Origin: UBA2365 sp964594045
Lineage (GTDB): Bacteria > Bacteroidota > Bacteroidia > Chitinophagales > Saprospiraceae
Length of the DNA stretch: 64,000 bases
Assembly: GCA_964594045.1 (NCBI GenBank)
Contig: CAZQKR010000005.1
Location: 62,001-126,000, forward strand
Direction of reading: 5' to 3'
The notes below the pieces were generated by a model. The model saw nothing but the letters and a program-made list of their open reading frames with translations. It did no database searches and had not been told where the DNA came from. Shown here in pieces: positions 57,364 through 64,000 of this stretch. The translations under genes and the position numbers were made by a program. Numbering within the stretch: position 1 is the stretch's first letter; each line of letters starts with the position of its first letter.

Positions 57364-58332
57364 TTATTTCTTTCTTCTGGCAATATAAATATCCGCCTCA
57401 ATCATTTGATCATTTTCGAAAAAATGGTGTACAAAGAGCAGATTTCCTTCCGCATCCAATGTCGGTTCACCGGCAAATCGGGAGATGATGAGTTCCGGGA
57501 TACCAAAATCGTTCCCGATTTTCCTGGACCTGAAAATTGCAGGTGTGCCATTAAATGTCCGGGTAAACCAAAGTTCAAGACCATCTGAAGAAATATATGG
57601 GTAACCCTCATCCGCAATAGTGTTGATCATATCAATATTTACCGGGGATGACCAATCCTGGCCGTTTCGGGTGGTCACCCAGATGTCCAGGCCGCCTTTT
57701 CCTCCTGTCCTTCCCGAATGAAAATACAGGTCATTTCCGTGTAAATGAACCTCACCGATCTGTAATTCCTTCATCAACCGGTCTCCGCAATAGGTCCAGT
57801 CTACCCAAATATCTCCCTGTTTTCTTGAGGTGAACATATTGACCCCGGTATATCCTTCCCTGGCTGATGCAAACCACATTTCATCACCCTGGATCGCAAC
57901 GGCACCATCCAATGCAAGCATGCCGGGTTTTTGAAGCCATACCCTTTCTGCCTGTTGCCAGGCTCCATTCATCAACTTTGATCTCCACACACCCGTAACG
58001 GAGTCAAGAAGCTGCTTTTCCGGAGGAATCCTAACGTCGGGCGTGAAGAAAAAATACAGCTCATCACCCGCAATGGTAACAAATGGTGAATCTTCAGCAC
58101 CGGCAGAATTCACATACCCGGCTAATGGTTCCGGATCATAAAAGCCGGAGTCATGCAAAACCGGTGGATGAATATCGGTCTCCGGACCGCGTTTTGCAAT
58201 ATCTGACGGTAATTTTTCAAACCTGTCAACAACAGGATGCTCCTGCACCTGCTCTGTACTGCATGCCATGAAAAGGGCAACTGTCAACAGGAAAAATATC
58301 CTGTTAATTACGGATGAAAATCTTGAAAACAT
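57364..58332 (-). CDS. PD40/WD40-like beta-propeller lipoprotein
   Basis: A 322-residue lipoprotein from the ATG at 58332 (58395 would add 21 residues). The lipobox is FMAC. The mature part has repeated propeller blades of the TolB/PD40 kind: DELYFFFTPD, DEMWFASAREG, NDLYFHSGRTGGKGGLDIWVTT, LELWFTRTFNG. These scaffolds bind proteins or ligands and lack catalytic residues. Its place next to the His-rich protein and TonB receptor suggests it is a surface partner. Function otherwise unknown. Confidence 0.8.
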   Translation of the reverse strand: MFSRFSSVINRIFFLLTVALFMACSTEQVQEHPVVDRFEKLPSDIAKRGPETDIHPPVLHDSGFYDPEPLAGYVNSAGAEDSPFVTIAGDELYFFFTPDVRIPPEKQLLDSVTGVWRSKLMNGAWQQAERVWLQKPGMLALDGAVAIQGDEMWFASAREGYTGVNMFTSRKQGDIWVDWTYCGDRLMKELQIGEVHLHGNDLYFHSGRTGGKGGLDIWVTTRNGQDWSSPVNIDMINTIADEGYPYISSDGLELWFTRTFNGTPAIFRSRKIGNDFGIPELIISRFAGEPTLDAEGNLLFVHHFFENDQMIEADIYIARRKK

Positions 58333-58695
58333 GATCTGAAAATTTGGAAGTTGGTAAAGAATGATGTTGATGGATGGACATGACTGACCGATCACGAAAG
58401 CACCATATGCGGTGGATATTTATGGGAGCTAAAACGAATAGACGGGTCAGCCGGCAAGTCAGGGCAAAACTCTTTTCTGATCGCAGATACAGATATGCAA
58501 AGCTTCTCAGATAAATCGTACCTGAATGCTTGGAACCAAAAAAATCAGGCATTTTGCTTTAAACGATTTGTTTGAGCATAAATATACATTTTTTAACGGA
58601 GTGATTAATCCCAAAACGAAAAAAGGTGGCCGCAGCCACCTTAATTTTCCAGTTAACTTTATCAGATAATGGTTTTGAGACCATATCAGAATTGA
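58333..58695. other. Spacer between propeller gene and sulfur operon
   Basis: About 360 bases with no supported gene. Contains the terminator of the sulfur operon at 58615-58643. The rest is unremarkable and may hold the promoter of the minus-strand propeller gene. Confidence 0.5.
58615..58643 (-). terminator. Rho-independent terminator of the sulfur operon
   Basis: On the minus strand AAGGTGGC and GCCACCTT pair around TGCG, followed by a T run. It lies 53 bases past the DsrE-like gene stop. Confidence 0.88.
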
Positions 58696-59199
58696 TCATG
58701 TAAAAATGATCTGAGTTCTGTCTCCGTCACATCTTTCATAAAACTCTCCTACAGTGAGTACTCCTGTGACTTCGCTGCTAAGATCCGAAAGCTTTAATTT
58801 AAACATGTCCATAGCCAGCTTACATGCATATATCTGTCCTCCGCCTGCCGTGATCATTTCCAGAAATTCCGGAACGGTTGGAATTTCCAACTGGGCCATC
58901 TGACCGCGCATCATTGCAGAAACACCTGCTTCAACACCAGGCAAAACACCCAACAAGCTTGGAAAAGGCAACCCTCCCGGCATCCTCATTGCCGGATTCC
59001 CGACCGTTGCTGTCTTCAGGTTTTTCATGTACTTTTTTGTGATCGCATCCAGACCAAAGAAAGTAAAGAAAACGTTGGTTTCAATACCTTCCATGACTGC
59101 ACCATTTGCAAGCACCAGGGTTGCATACACATCTTCCACACTACCTTTGGCACAAATGATACAGACTTTTTCCAATGGTTTTTTATCTTTTGTAGTCAT
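58696..59199 (-). CDS. DsrE-like sulfur carrier family protein
   Basis: A 167-residue cytoplasmic protein from the ATG at 59199 (a TTG at 59208 is possible). It matches the DsrE/DrsE2 family: a CIICAKGSVED opening strand, FFTFFGLDAI, and the conserved YACKLAMDMF segment whose Cys is the expected persulfide carrier. Such proteins hand sulfane sulfur to TusA or DsrC-type partners. It is the last gene of a four-gene minus-strand operon (SQR-like, DUF1641, TusE-like, DsrE-like). Confidence 0.88.
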   Translation of the reverse strand: MTTKDKKPLEKVCIICAKGSVEDVYATLVLANGAVMEGIETNVFFTFFGLDAITKKYMKNLKTATVGNPAMRMPGGLPFPSLLGVLPGVEAGVSAMMRGQMAQLEIPTVPEFLEMITAGGGQIYACKLAMDMFKLKLSDLSSEVTGVLTVGEFYERCDGDRTQIIFT

Positions 59200-59234
59200 T
59201 ATATTCAATTTAAAAGGTTATTTAATAAAATCGA

Positions 59235-59546
59235 TCAAACGCAACTGGTCGGTTTCGGTATTCCTGCAAATAAAGAAGCCAGTTTGAGGGGTCCTTTGGG
59301 AAAGAGCTTGTACAATTCTTTAATGTCAGCGATCCCTGAAGTTCCTACTTTTCTCAGCGTCAGTTGTTCTCCGGCAGCAAATCTTTCCCTGATGTAATTC
59401 AGTACTTCAAAATGCTTTTCTGTAAGTTCGATATCGTACTCTCTGGCCATTTCTTCAGCCATCTCTTTTTTCCATTGGTTCATGTCCGTAAAGAAACCAT
59501 CTTCAGATACCTGAACCGCAACGCCTGCAATTGTTTTTTCTGCCAT
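59235..59546 (-). CDS. tusE: TusE/DsrC-family sulfur relay protein
   Basis: A 103-residue protein whose C-terminus KPTSCV carries the conserved penultimate Cys (Cys102) of the DsrC/TusE family. The second C-terminal Cys of true DsrC, usually about ten residues earlier, is Ser or Leu here (LASLFAG), so the protein resembles TusE, a one-cysteine sulfur acceptor. The N-terminal GFFTDMNQW is typical. In TusE the role is tRNA thiolation, but with SQR- and DsrE-like neighbours a sulfur-transfer role in sulfide metabolism is more likely. Confidence 0.9.
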   Translation of the reverse strand: MAEKTIAGVAVQVSEDGFFTDMNQWKKEMAEEMAREYDIELTEKHFEVLNYIRERFAAGEQLTLRKVGTSGIADIKELYKLFPKGPLKLASLFAGIPKPTSCV

Positions 59547-59558
59547 AACTATTAAATT

Positions 59559-60233
59559 TTATTTATTATCAATATTTTTTGAAAGATTCTCAAGGAAGGT
59601 TGTCAAAAAACCGATTCCCTTCTTCATTTCAGGTTTATTCATGACCCTGATGAGTTTCCACACTGAAACCTCCGGAACATTTTTGGTTTCCATTGCTGAG
59701 AATATCTGCACTGCATTGTAAATTGAACCCATCATTTTGGGCTGGGTCAATTCTTTTATAGTGGTGAGTATCATCACAATATTATCTGCCAGGGCTTTTA
59801 CATCCTCCGGTTTGAAACCGGTGACAATATTGTCAACGATCCTGACCGACTCGCGCGCAAACTCAAAATAACCTTTCCTGTCCAGATCATCAGCGGCCCT
59901 TATTGCATCGATGGCAACATCATTGAGTATAGGACCCAGGTCTTTGATCAGGTCCATCACAGACTCCATAGTCGCCATGAAAGTGCTGAAATGTCTGACA
60001 TTCCTCAGAAAACTGATCATCAGTTCTGTTATCTCGGCAGGATCAACTTCCACCTGTCTGACATCCAGTTCTGTTACTGCGGTATTGTAGATATCTTTCC
60101 CAACGATGGAAAGATCGCTTACCAGGTCAGAGACGGTTTCAGTCTGAAGTTTTTGTTGCTGGACAAATTCCAGGATCATATCCAGTTTTCTGTCCAGTGC
60201 ATCCATTCGTGTTACTAATTGCTGCATTTCCAT
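59559..60233 (-). CDS. DUF1641 protein
   Basis: A 224-residue, mostly helical soluble protein. It begins with a coiled coil (residues 1-45, MDALDRKLDMILEFVQQQ) and contains the DUF1641 core ending VWKLIRVMNKPEMKKGIGFL. This family of unknown function is typically encoded beside sulfide:quinone oxidoreductases or formate dehydrogenases; here it lies 12 bases after the SQR-like gene. It may help assemble or anchor the flavoprotein. No cofactor motif is seen. Confidence 0.87.
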   Translation of the reverse strand: MEMQQLVTRMDALDRKLDMILEFVQQQKLQTETVSDLVSDLSIVGKDIYNTAVTELDVRQVEVDPAEITELMISFLRNVRHFSTFMATMESVMDLIKDLGPILNDVAIDAIRAADDLDRKGYFEFARESVRIVDNIVTGFKPEDVKALADNIVMILTTIKELTQPKMMGSIYNAVQIFSAMETKNVPEVSVWKLIRVMNKPEMKKGIGFLTTFLENLSKNIDNK

Positions 60234-60244
60234 ATTAAAACATT

Positions 60245-61483
60245 TTAAATGAAAATACGCTTCTTACCTGCCATCGACATTTCAGCTTCTATAGGCATTT
60301 CTTTACCTTTCAGCAAAATATGCCAGTATATCCAGCGGAAAAGGATTTTCCCATAGTGATTCATCTTTGTATTCTTCAGCAACCCAAAAGGTCCGATACC
60401 GGGCAATGGAAAGGTTCCGGGCAATGGTTCAGTTTCATAATTAAAATCAATCAGGGCACCTTTGCCATAACCCGTCTCGATGTAGCAGTTGGCATGGCCG
60501 TCAAAATGAGCGGTTAGCGGTCTCCCTTCGATTGCCGACATCAGATTTTCTGTAAGGATCTCAGCTGCAAAGTGAGCCACAGACCCTGCTTTGGATGTTG
60601 GTAAATTAGCTGCATCACCGATCACAAAAATATTTTCAAATTGTTCGGACTGCAATGTATGCTTGTTGGTCAGCACAAAATTCATGTGGTCACCCAATCC
60701 ACTGCGGCCGATCATGTCTGCACCCATATTGACAGGTACAATGGTCAGCAGATCGAAAGGGATCTCCTGTTCATCGTAGGACCAGATTTTCTTTGCTTCG
60801 TTGTCCACTCTTTCCAGGTAAAAATCCGGTACTACTTTAATATTCTTTTCCTGTAGCAATTCACTGAGCATTTTGGTCGCTACCGGTTTGGTAAAAGCGC
60901 CTGCCATTGGCGTAACATAGGTGATATTGACTTTGTCACGGATCCCGTTTTTAGCAAAAAATGCTTCTGCCAGGAAAACAAATTCAAGCGGTGCCACCGG
61001 GCATTTGTAAGGCAGTTCGGAAATACACATCACGAGATCACCACCTTCCCAGCTTTTGAGTTTTTTCTGAAGGGCTATTGCACCTTCTATAGTATAAAAA
61101 TCGAAAACATCCTTATACCATAATTTCTCTTTCAACCCTGTGGTTTCTTCCGGTTTTGTCTGAGTTCCGGTAGCAATGATCAGAAAGTCATAGGGAAGTA
61201 CCTGACCGTTCTCCAGGTAAACTTTGGATGTTTCTCCTTCAATCCGGTCAATGCTTTCAAATATGACTTCCACACCGGGAGGAAAAAAGTCGTACTTTGG
61301 CTTGGTCACATCCTGCCTGGAATAGATCCCGAAAGGAATGAACAAAAAACCCGGCTGATAATAATGGGTTTTAAACTGGTCAACAATGGTGATCTTCCAT
61401 TCATCATGGTTCAAAAGCCTGTACATTTTATTGACCATCATCGTTCCTGCTGTTCCTGCTCCTAAAATCAATAATCTCTTCAT
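60245..61483 (-). CDS. SQR-like FAD-dependent oxidoreductase
   Basis: A 412-residue flavoprotein of the sulfide:quinone oxidoreductase/FCSD family. Start is the ATG at 61483, directly before the Rossmann motif KRLLILGAGTAGTMM (61609 would put 42 residues in front). Landmarks are the FIPFGIY loop, DFLIIATGTQTKPEE, the cysteine in SELPYKCPVAPLE that fits a redox Cys of SQR, and FVIGDAANLPTSKAGS. A second candidate Cys (GHANCYIE) is near residue 360. The helical C-terminus (MNHYGKILFRWIYWHILLKG) could anchor it to the membrane. It would oxidise sulfide to sulfane sulfur and reduce quinone. First gene of the operon. Confidence 0.87.
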   Translation of the reverse strand: MKRLLILGAGTAGTMMVNKMYRLLNHDEWKITIVDQFKTHYYQPGFLFIPFGIYSRQDVTKPKYDFFPPGVEVIFESIDRIEGETSKVYLENGQVLPYDFLIIATGTQTKPEETTGLKEKLWYKDVFDFYTIEGAIALQKKLKSWEGGDLVMCISELPYKCPVAPLEFVFLAEAFFAKNGIRDKVNITYVTPMAGAFTKPVATKMLSELLQEKNIKVVPDFYLERVDNEAKKIWSYDEQEIPFDLLTIVPVNMGADMIGRSGLGDHMNFVLTNKHTLQSEQFENIFVIGDAANLPTSKAGSVAHFAAEILTENLMSAIEGRPLTAHFDGHANCYIETGYGKGALIDFNYETEPLPGTFPLPGIGPFGLLKNTKMNHYGKILFRWIYWHILLKGKEMPIEAEMSMAGKKRIFI

Positions 61484-61570
61484 ATATTTGTATTTTAAAT
61501 TATTGTAGCTTATTTTGATCTGTGATAATAACTGATTTTTTTTCCTTTTTAGCCATTGCAGTTTCGACAA

Positions 61571-61578
61571 CAAAAATA
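61571..61578 (-). promoter_or_regulatory. Putative -7 element of the sulfur operon
   Basis: On the minus strand the sequence is TATTTTTG, matching TAnnTTTG, 88 bases upstream of the SQR-like ATG. No clear -33 partner, so positive control by an activator is plausible. Confidence 0.45.
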
Positions 61579-61630
61579 TGATCAGTACTGTTATAGTAGT
61601 ATCGAACAAGGATATGATATAGCTCAGAAC

Positions 61631-61644
61631 ATGATATATATCAC
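61631..61644. promoter_or_regulatory. Fnr/Crp-type palindromic site
   Basis: ATGATATATATCAC contains TGAT-N4-ATCA, the Fnr-type dyad. It lies in the divergent region, centred about 63 bases upstream of the operon's -7-like box and 34 bases before the regulator's ATG, so it could activate the operon and autoregulate the regulator gene. Confidence 0.6.
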
Positions 61645-61671
61645 ATCAGTAAAAAAAACCGGACCAGCATA

Positions 61672-62355
61672 ATGAAATGTACCTGTGAAGCATGCTCTTT
61701 GAACAAGGCTTTTTTCCGAAGCCTGCAGGCTGATTCTGTAATGAAGTATTGTGCCTCAAAAAAAGAGTTGACTTTCCCGCCGAAAACAAAAATCATCCGC
61801 CAGGGAGAAAAAATCGACAGCTTCATTTATCTCAGAACCGGACTGGTAAAACTGGAAAGGTACAATGAGGCTACCAATCAGAATCAGATCATCAGTTTCA
61901 ATACGCCTTATGACTTTATCAGTATCATGGATATTTTTGGTGAAGAACGCTACAGCTATTCCATCACTACACTGACAGAAAGTACTTTTTGTATTTTCAA
62001 CCTGGAGGATATCAGGGAGCTCATTTTGAAGAACGGCTCATTCGCATTGAGTATCATTGAGATTCAGGCTAATGGGATGAAAAAGATCATCAACAACCTT
62101 TTAGTGGTCATTGAAAAAAGACTGTACGGGAAAGTTGCGTTTTTGCTGCTCTATTTTGCTGAAAAAGTATTCAATTCTGATGAGTTTGAATTACCCGTTT
62201 CGCGGAAAGAAATGTCAGAACACCTTGGTTTGAGCACTGAAACGATCATCAGAACGCTGTCTGAATTCAGATCCGATAAAATCATCAAGGTTTTTGGCAA
62301 AACCATTGAAATCCTGGATAAGGATAAACTCAGATATATAGCAGAAAACCACTGA
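61672..62355 (+). CDS. Crp/Fnr-family transcriptional regulator
   Basis: A 227-residue cyclic-nucleotide-binding-fold regulator. The N-terminus has a cysteine cluster (CTCEAC at residues 3-8, and Cys27) that could ligate an Fe-S cluster, followed by a beta-roll (TKIIRQGEKIDSFIYLRTGLVKL), a dimer helix, and a C-terminal winged helix (MSEHLGLSTETIIRTLSEF). Binding sites in this family are TGA-type dyads, and one is present between this gene and the SQR-like operon. It probably senses redox or anaerobic conditions. The next gene downstream is the molybdopterin enzyme. Confidence 0.88.
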   Translation: MKCTCEACSLNKAFFRSLQADSVMKYCASKKELTFPPKTKIIRQGEKIDSFIYLRTGLVKLERYNEATNQNQIISFNTPYDFISIMDIFGEERYSYSITTLTESTFCIFNLEDIRELILKNGSFALSIIEIQANGMKKIINNLLVVIEKRLYGKVAFLLLYFAEKVFNSDEFELPVSRKEMSEHLGLSTETIIRTLSEFRSDKIIKVFGKTIEILDKDKLRYIAENH

Positions 62356-62565
62356 TTGAATTCACTTTCCAAGGCATCAACATTAACGGAAATTCTAAGC
62401 TCAGGATCCCTTATGTCATGATGTTTCCTTATTTTTATTTATTCTAAACATAAATATCATACAAGACAAATAATAAAGTTCATATATTTTTAAATAAATA
62501 AAAATACATTCAGTTTTGCCTTCGATTACAAAAAGATGAGTTCTTAAAATTAATTGATTTAAGCG
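62356..62565. other. Spacer before the molybdoenzyme gene
   Basis: 210 AT-rich bases with no gene. The plus strand holds A-rich tracts around 62450-62510; no confident promoter motif was found. Confidence 0.4.
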
Positions 62566-64000
62566 ATGAAAACTAATCGAAGGCAATTTATCAAAATTGG
62601 CGCTATTGGAACAGGAGGACTTGCGGTGGCTGCGACCACCAACAACTGGGCTTATGCAGCTGATGTAGTTAAAAAAATCGCTGCAGGTGATACGGCAGGT
62701 GAAAGAACCCCGACATATTGTGAGGTTTGTTTCTGGCAATGCGCAGGCTGGGTGTATAAAGATGAGTTTGGCGAAATTCAAAAAGTCATCGGTAACGAAG
62801 ATGATCCCCACTGCAACGGTCGTTTCTGCCCCCGTGGAACCGGCGGTGTAGGTCAATTCCATGATGAAGACAGATTGAAAACGCCACTGCTCAGAACAAA
62901 AGAAAACGGTAAAGACGTCTTCAAAGCAGTTGACTGGGACGAAGCACTGGATTTCATCGCTGCTAAAATGAAGGATATTGCCGTAAACCACGGCCCTGAA
63001 TGTATCGCACTGTTCACACACGGTTCAGGCGGTTCACATTTTGGACACATGCTGAAAGCTTTTGGCTCGCAATCCATCACGGCACCATCCTTTGCGCAAT
63101 GCAGGGGCCCAAGGGAAGTCGGATTCCTGACCACATTCGGAGATATCATTTATTCACCTGAGCGAACGGATATCAGAGACACAAAATGCCTGGTGCTCAT
63201 TGGCTCACACATCGGTGAAAATATGCATAATGGTCAGATCCAGGAAATGTCAGATGCCATTGATAAGGGTGCAACGATCATCACAGTGGATCCGCGATAC
63301 TCCACAGCCGCCAGCAAATCAAAATACTGGTTGCCGATCAAGCCATCAACAGATATGGCCCTTCTATTGGCCTGGATGAATGTCCTCATCGAAAATGGCT
63401 GGTATGATAAGGATTACGTAGAAAGATACACTTTTGGTTTTGAAGAACTCAGGGAACATGTAAAGCCTTATACTCCTGAATGGGCTTACGGCATCACCAC
63501 CATAGACCCGAATGTGATCCGCAAAACCGCCAGGGAAATGTATGATGCTTCTCCTGCCGTGATCATTCATCCCGGACGCCATGTAACCTGGTACGGTGAT
63601 GACACTCAAAGATTAAGGGCAGTGGCCATTCTGAATGCCCTGCTTGGATCCTGGGGTCGCCGCGGGGGATTCTATAACCCGGAAAAAGCTCATGTTCCTG
63701 ATTTTCCCGTACCGGAATTCCCCACGCCAAAAAGAATGCCCATGGAGGCATATCAGGGAAAATATAACCTGGCCAACGAGGTGGTCAGTAACGGGATCTG
63801 CGATGCAACCATTCCAACACCGGACAAAAGCTGTAATTTTAAAATGTGGCTCGTAAACGGGACAAACCTGATGGCAGCTTTGCCTGACCAGAAACAAACC
63901 ATTGAAGCCATTAATTCTCTTGAATTACTGGTTGTAGTGGACACCATGCCCGTTGAGATCACCGGATATGCAGATGTGGTACTGCCTGAATGCACCTATT
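62566..64000 (+). CDS. Tat-exported molybdopterin oxidoreductase (PhsA/PsrA-like), 3' partial
   Basis: An open frame of 478 codons that leaves the window. It starts with a twin-arginine signal (TNRRQFIKIG), so it is exported folded. The N-terminal [4Fe-4S] domain has Cys in CEVCFWQCAG and GRFCPRG. The Mo-bis-MGD domains follow: AQCRGPREVGF contains the likely Mo-ligand Cys, then LVLIGSHIGENMHNGQI, HPGRHVTWYGDD and LVVVDTMPVEITGYADVVLPE. These features fit DMSO-reductase-family thiosulfate/polysulfide or arsenate-type reductases. The sulfur operon next door favours a sulfur substrate. Fe-S and membrane subunits are expected to the right. Confidence 0.87.
   Translation, partial: MKTNRRQFIKIGAIGTGGLAVAATTNNWAYAADVVKKIAAGDTAGERTPTYCEVCFWQCAGWVYKDEFGEIQKVIGNEDDPHCNGRFCPRGTGGVGQFHDEDRLKTPLLRTKENGKDVFKAVDWDEALDFIAAKMKDIAVNHGPECIALFTHGSGGSHFGHMLKAFGSQSITAPSFAQCRGPREVGFLTTFGDIIYSPERTDIRDTKCLVLIGSHIGENMHNGQIQEMSDAIDKGATIITVDPRYSTAASKSKYWLPIKPSTDMALLLAWMNVLIENGWYDKDYVERYTFGFEELREHVKPYTPEWAYGITTIDPNVIRKTAREMYDASPAVIIHPGRHVTWYGDDTQRLRAVAILNALLGSWGRRGGFYNPEKAHVPDFPVPEFPTPKRMPMEAYQGKYNLANEVVSNGICDATIPTPDKSCNFKMWLVNGTNLMAALPDQKQTIEAINSLELLVVVDTMPVEITGYADVVLPECTY

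Overview
The window comes from a member of the Bacteroidota. The supporting signs are a C-terminal type IX secretion sorting domain (17138-19036), TonB-dependent receptors with an HmuY partner, many short lipoproteins with Bacteroidota-type lipoboxes, TAnnTTTG-type -7 promoter elements, and AT-rich start regions with little Shine-Dalgarno sequence. A Saprospiria- or Chitinophagia-like lineage is my guess, not a demonstrated placement.

Layout. (1) 1-14.9 kb, plus strand: a saccharide locus best read as beta-1,2-glucan (sophoro-oligosaccharide) utilisation. It has two GH144-like glucanases, an esterase, a large secreted CBM/discoidin/(alpha/alpha)6 protein, a GPH-type sugar symporter, a cytoplasmic GH35 enzyme and a GH94 phosphorylase of about 1.1 kaa. 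(2) 15-25.8 kb: a degenerate M16 peptidase homologue, a T9SS-secreted protein and housekeeping genes (yebC, dnaG, a LexA-like repressor, ftsK). (3) 26-32.5 kb: an ECF sigma factor with a membrane/beta-barrel partner, four small lipoproteins (one with a VWA domain), ftsX and a DUF4332 protein. (4) 32.6-43.8 kb, all minus strand: a defence or mobile island. It holds a type I restriction locus (HsdM-HsdS fusion and HsdR) interrupted by a REP-associated tyrosine transposase, then RhuM-Fic, HNH, GIY-YIG and nuclease-NTPase genes separated by imperfect hairpins that resemble integron cassette sites. (5) 44-46.2 kb: an unknown helical protein followed by about 1.2 kb of tandem and inverted repeats. 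(6) 46.2-58.4 kb: a GH2 beta-galactosidase, tRNA-Arg(CCG), a haem-type TonB receptor with HmuY, a beta-helix protein, and a second TonB receptor followed by a His-rich membrane protein and a beta-propeller lipoprotein. (7) 58.6-64 kb: a sulfur operon (DsrE-like, TusE/DsrC-like, DUF1641, SQR-like flavoprotein) divergent from a Crp/Fnr regulator and a Tat-exported molybdopterin oxidoreductase that runs off the right edge.

How the genes may work together. In region 1 the exported GH144 enzymes would cut beta-1,2-glucan, the symporter would import the oligosaccharides, and GH94 plus GH35 would convert them in the cytoplasm. In region 7 the flavoprotein and the molybdoenzyme would exchange electrons between reduced sulfur and the quinone pool, with DsrE/TusE as sulfur carriers, probably under the adjacent Fnr-like regulator: an Fnr-type palindrome lies between the divergent genes.

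The most unusual signal is the set of five near-identical GAGACGCGATGCATCGCGTCTC-type palindromes at 33.87-35.58 kb. Three lie in frame inside hsdM-hsdS, one lies in frame inside the transposase gene, and one supplies that gene's stop codon.
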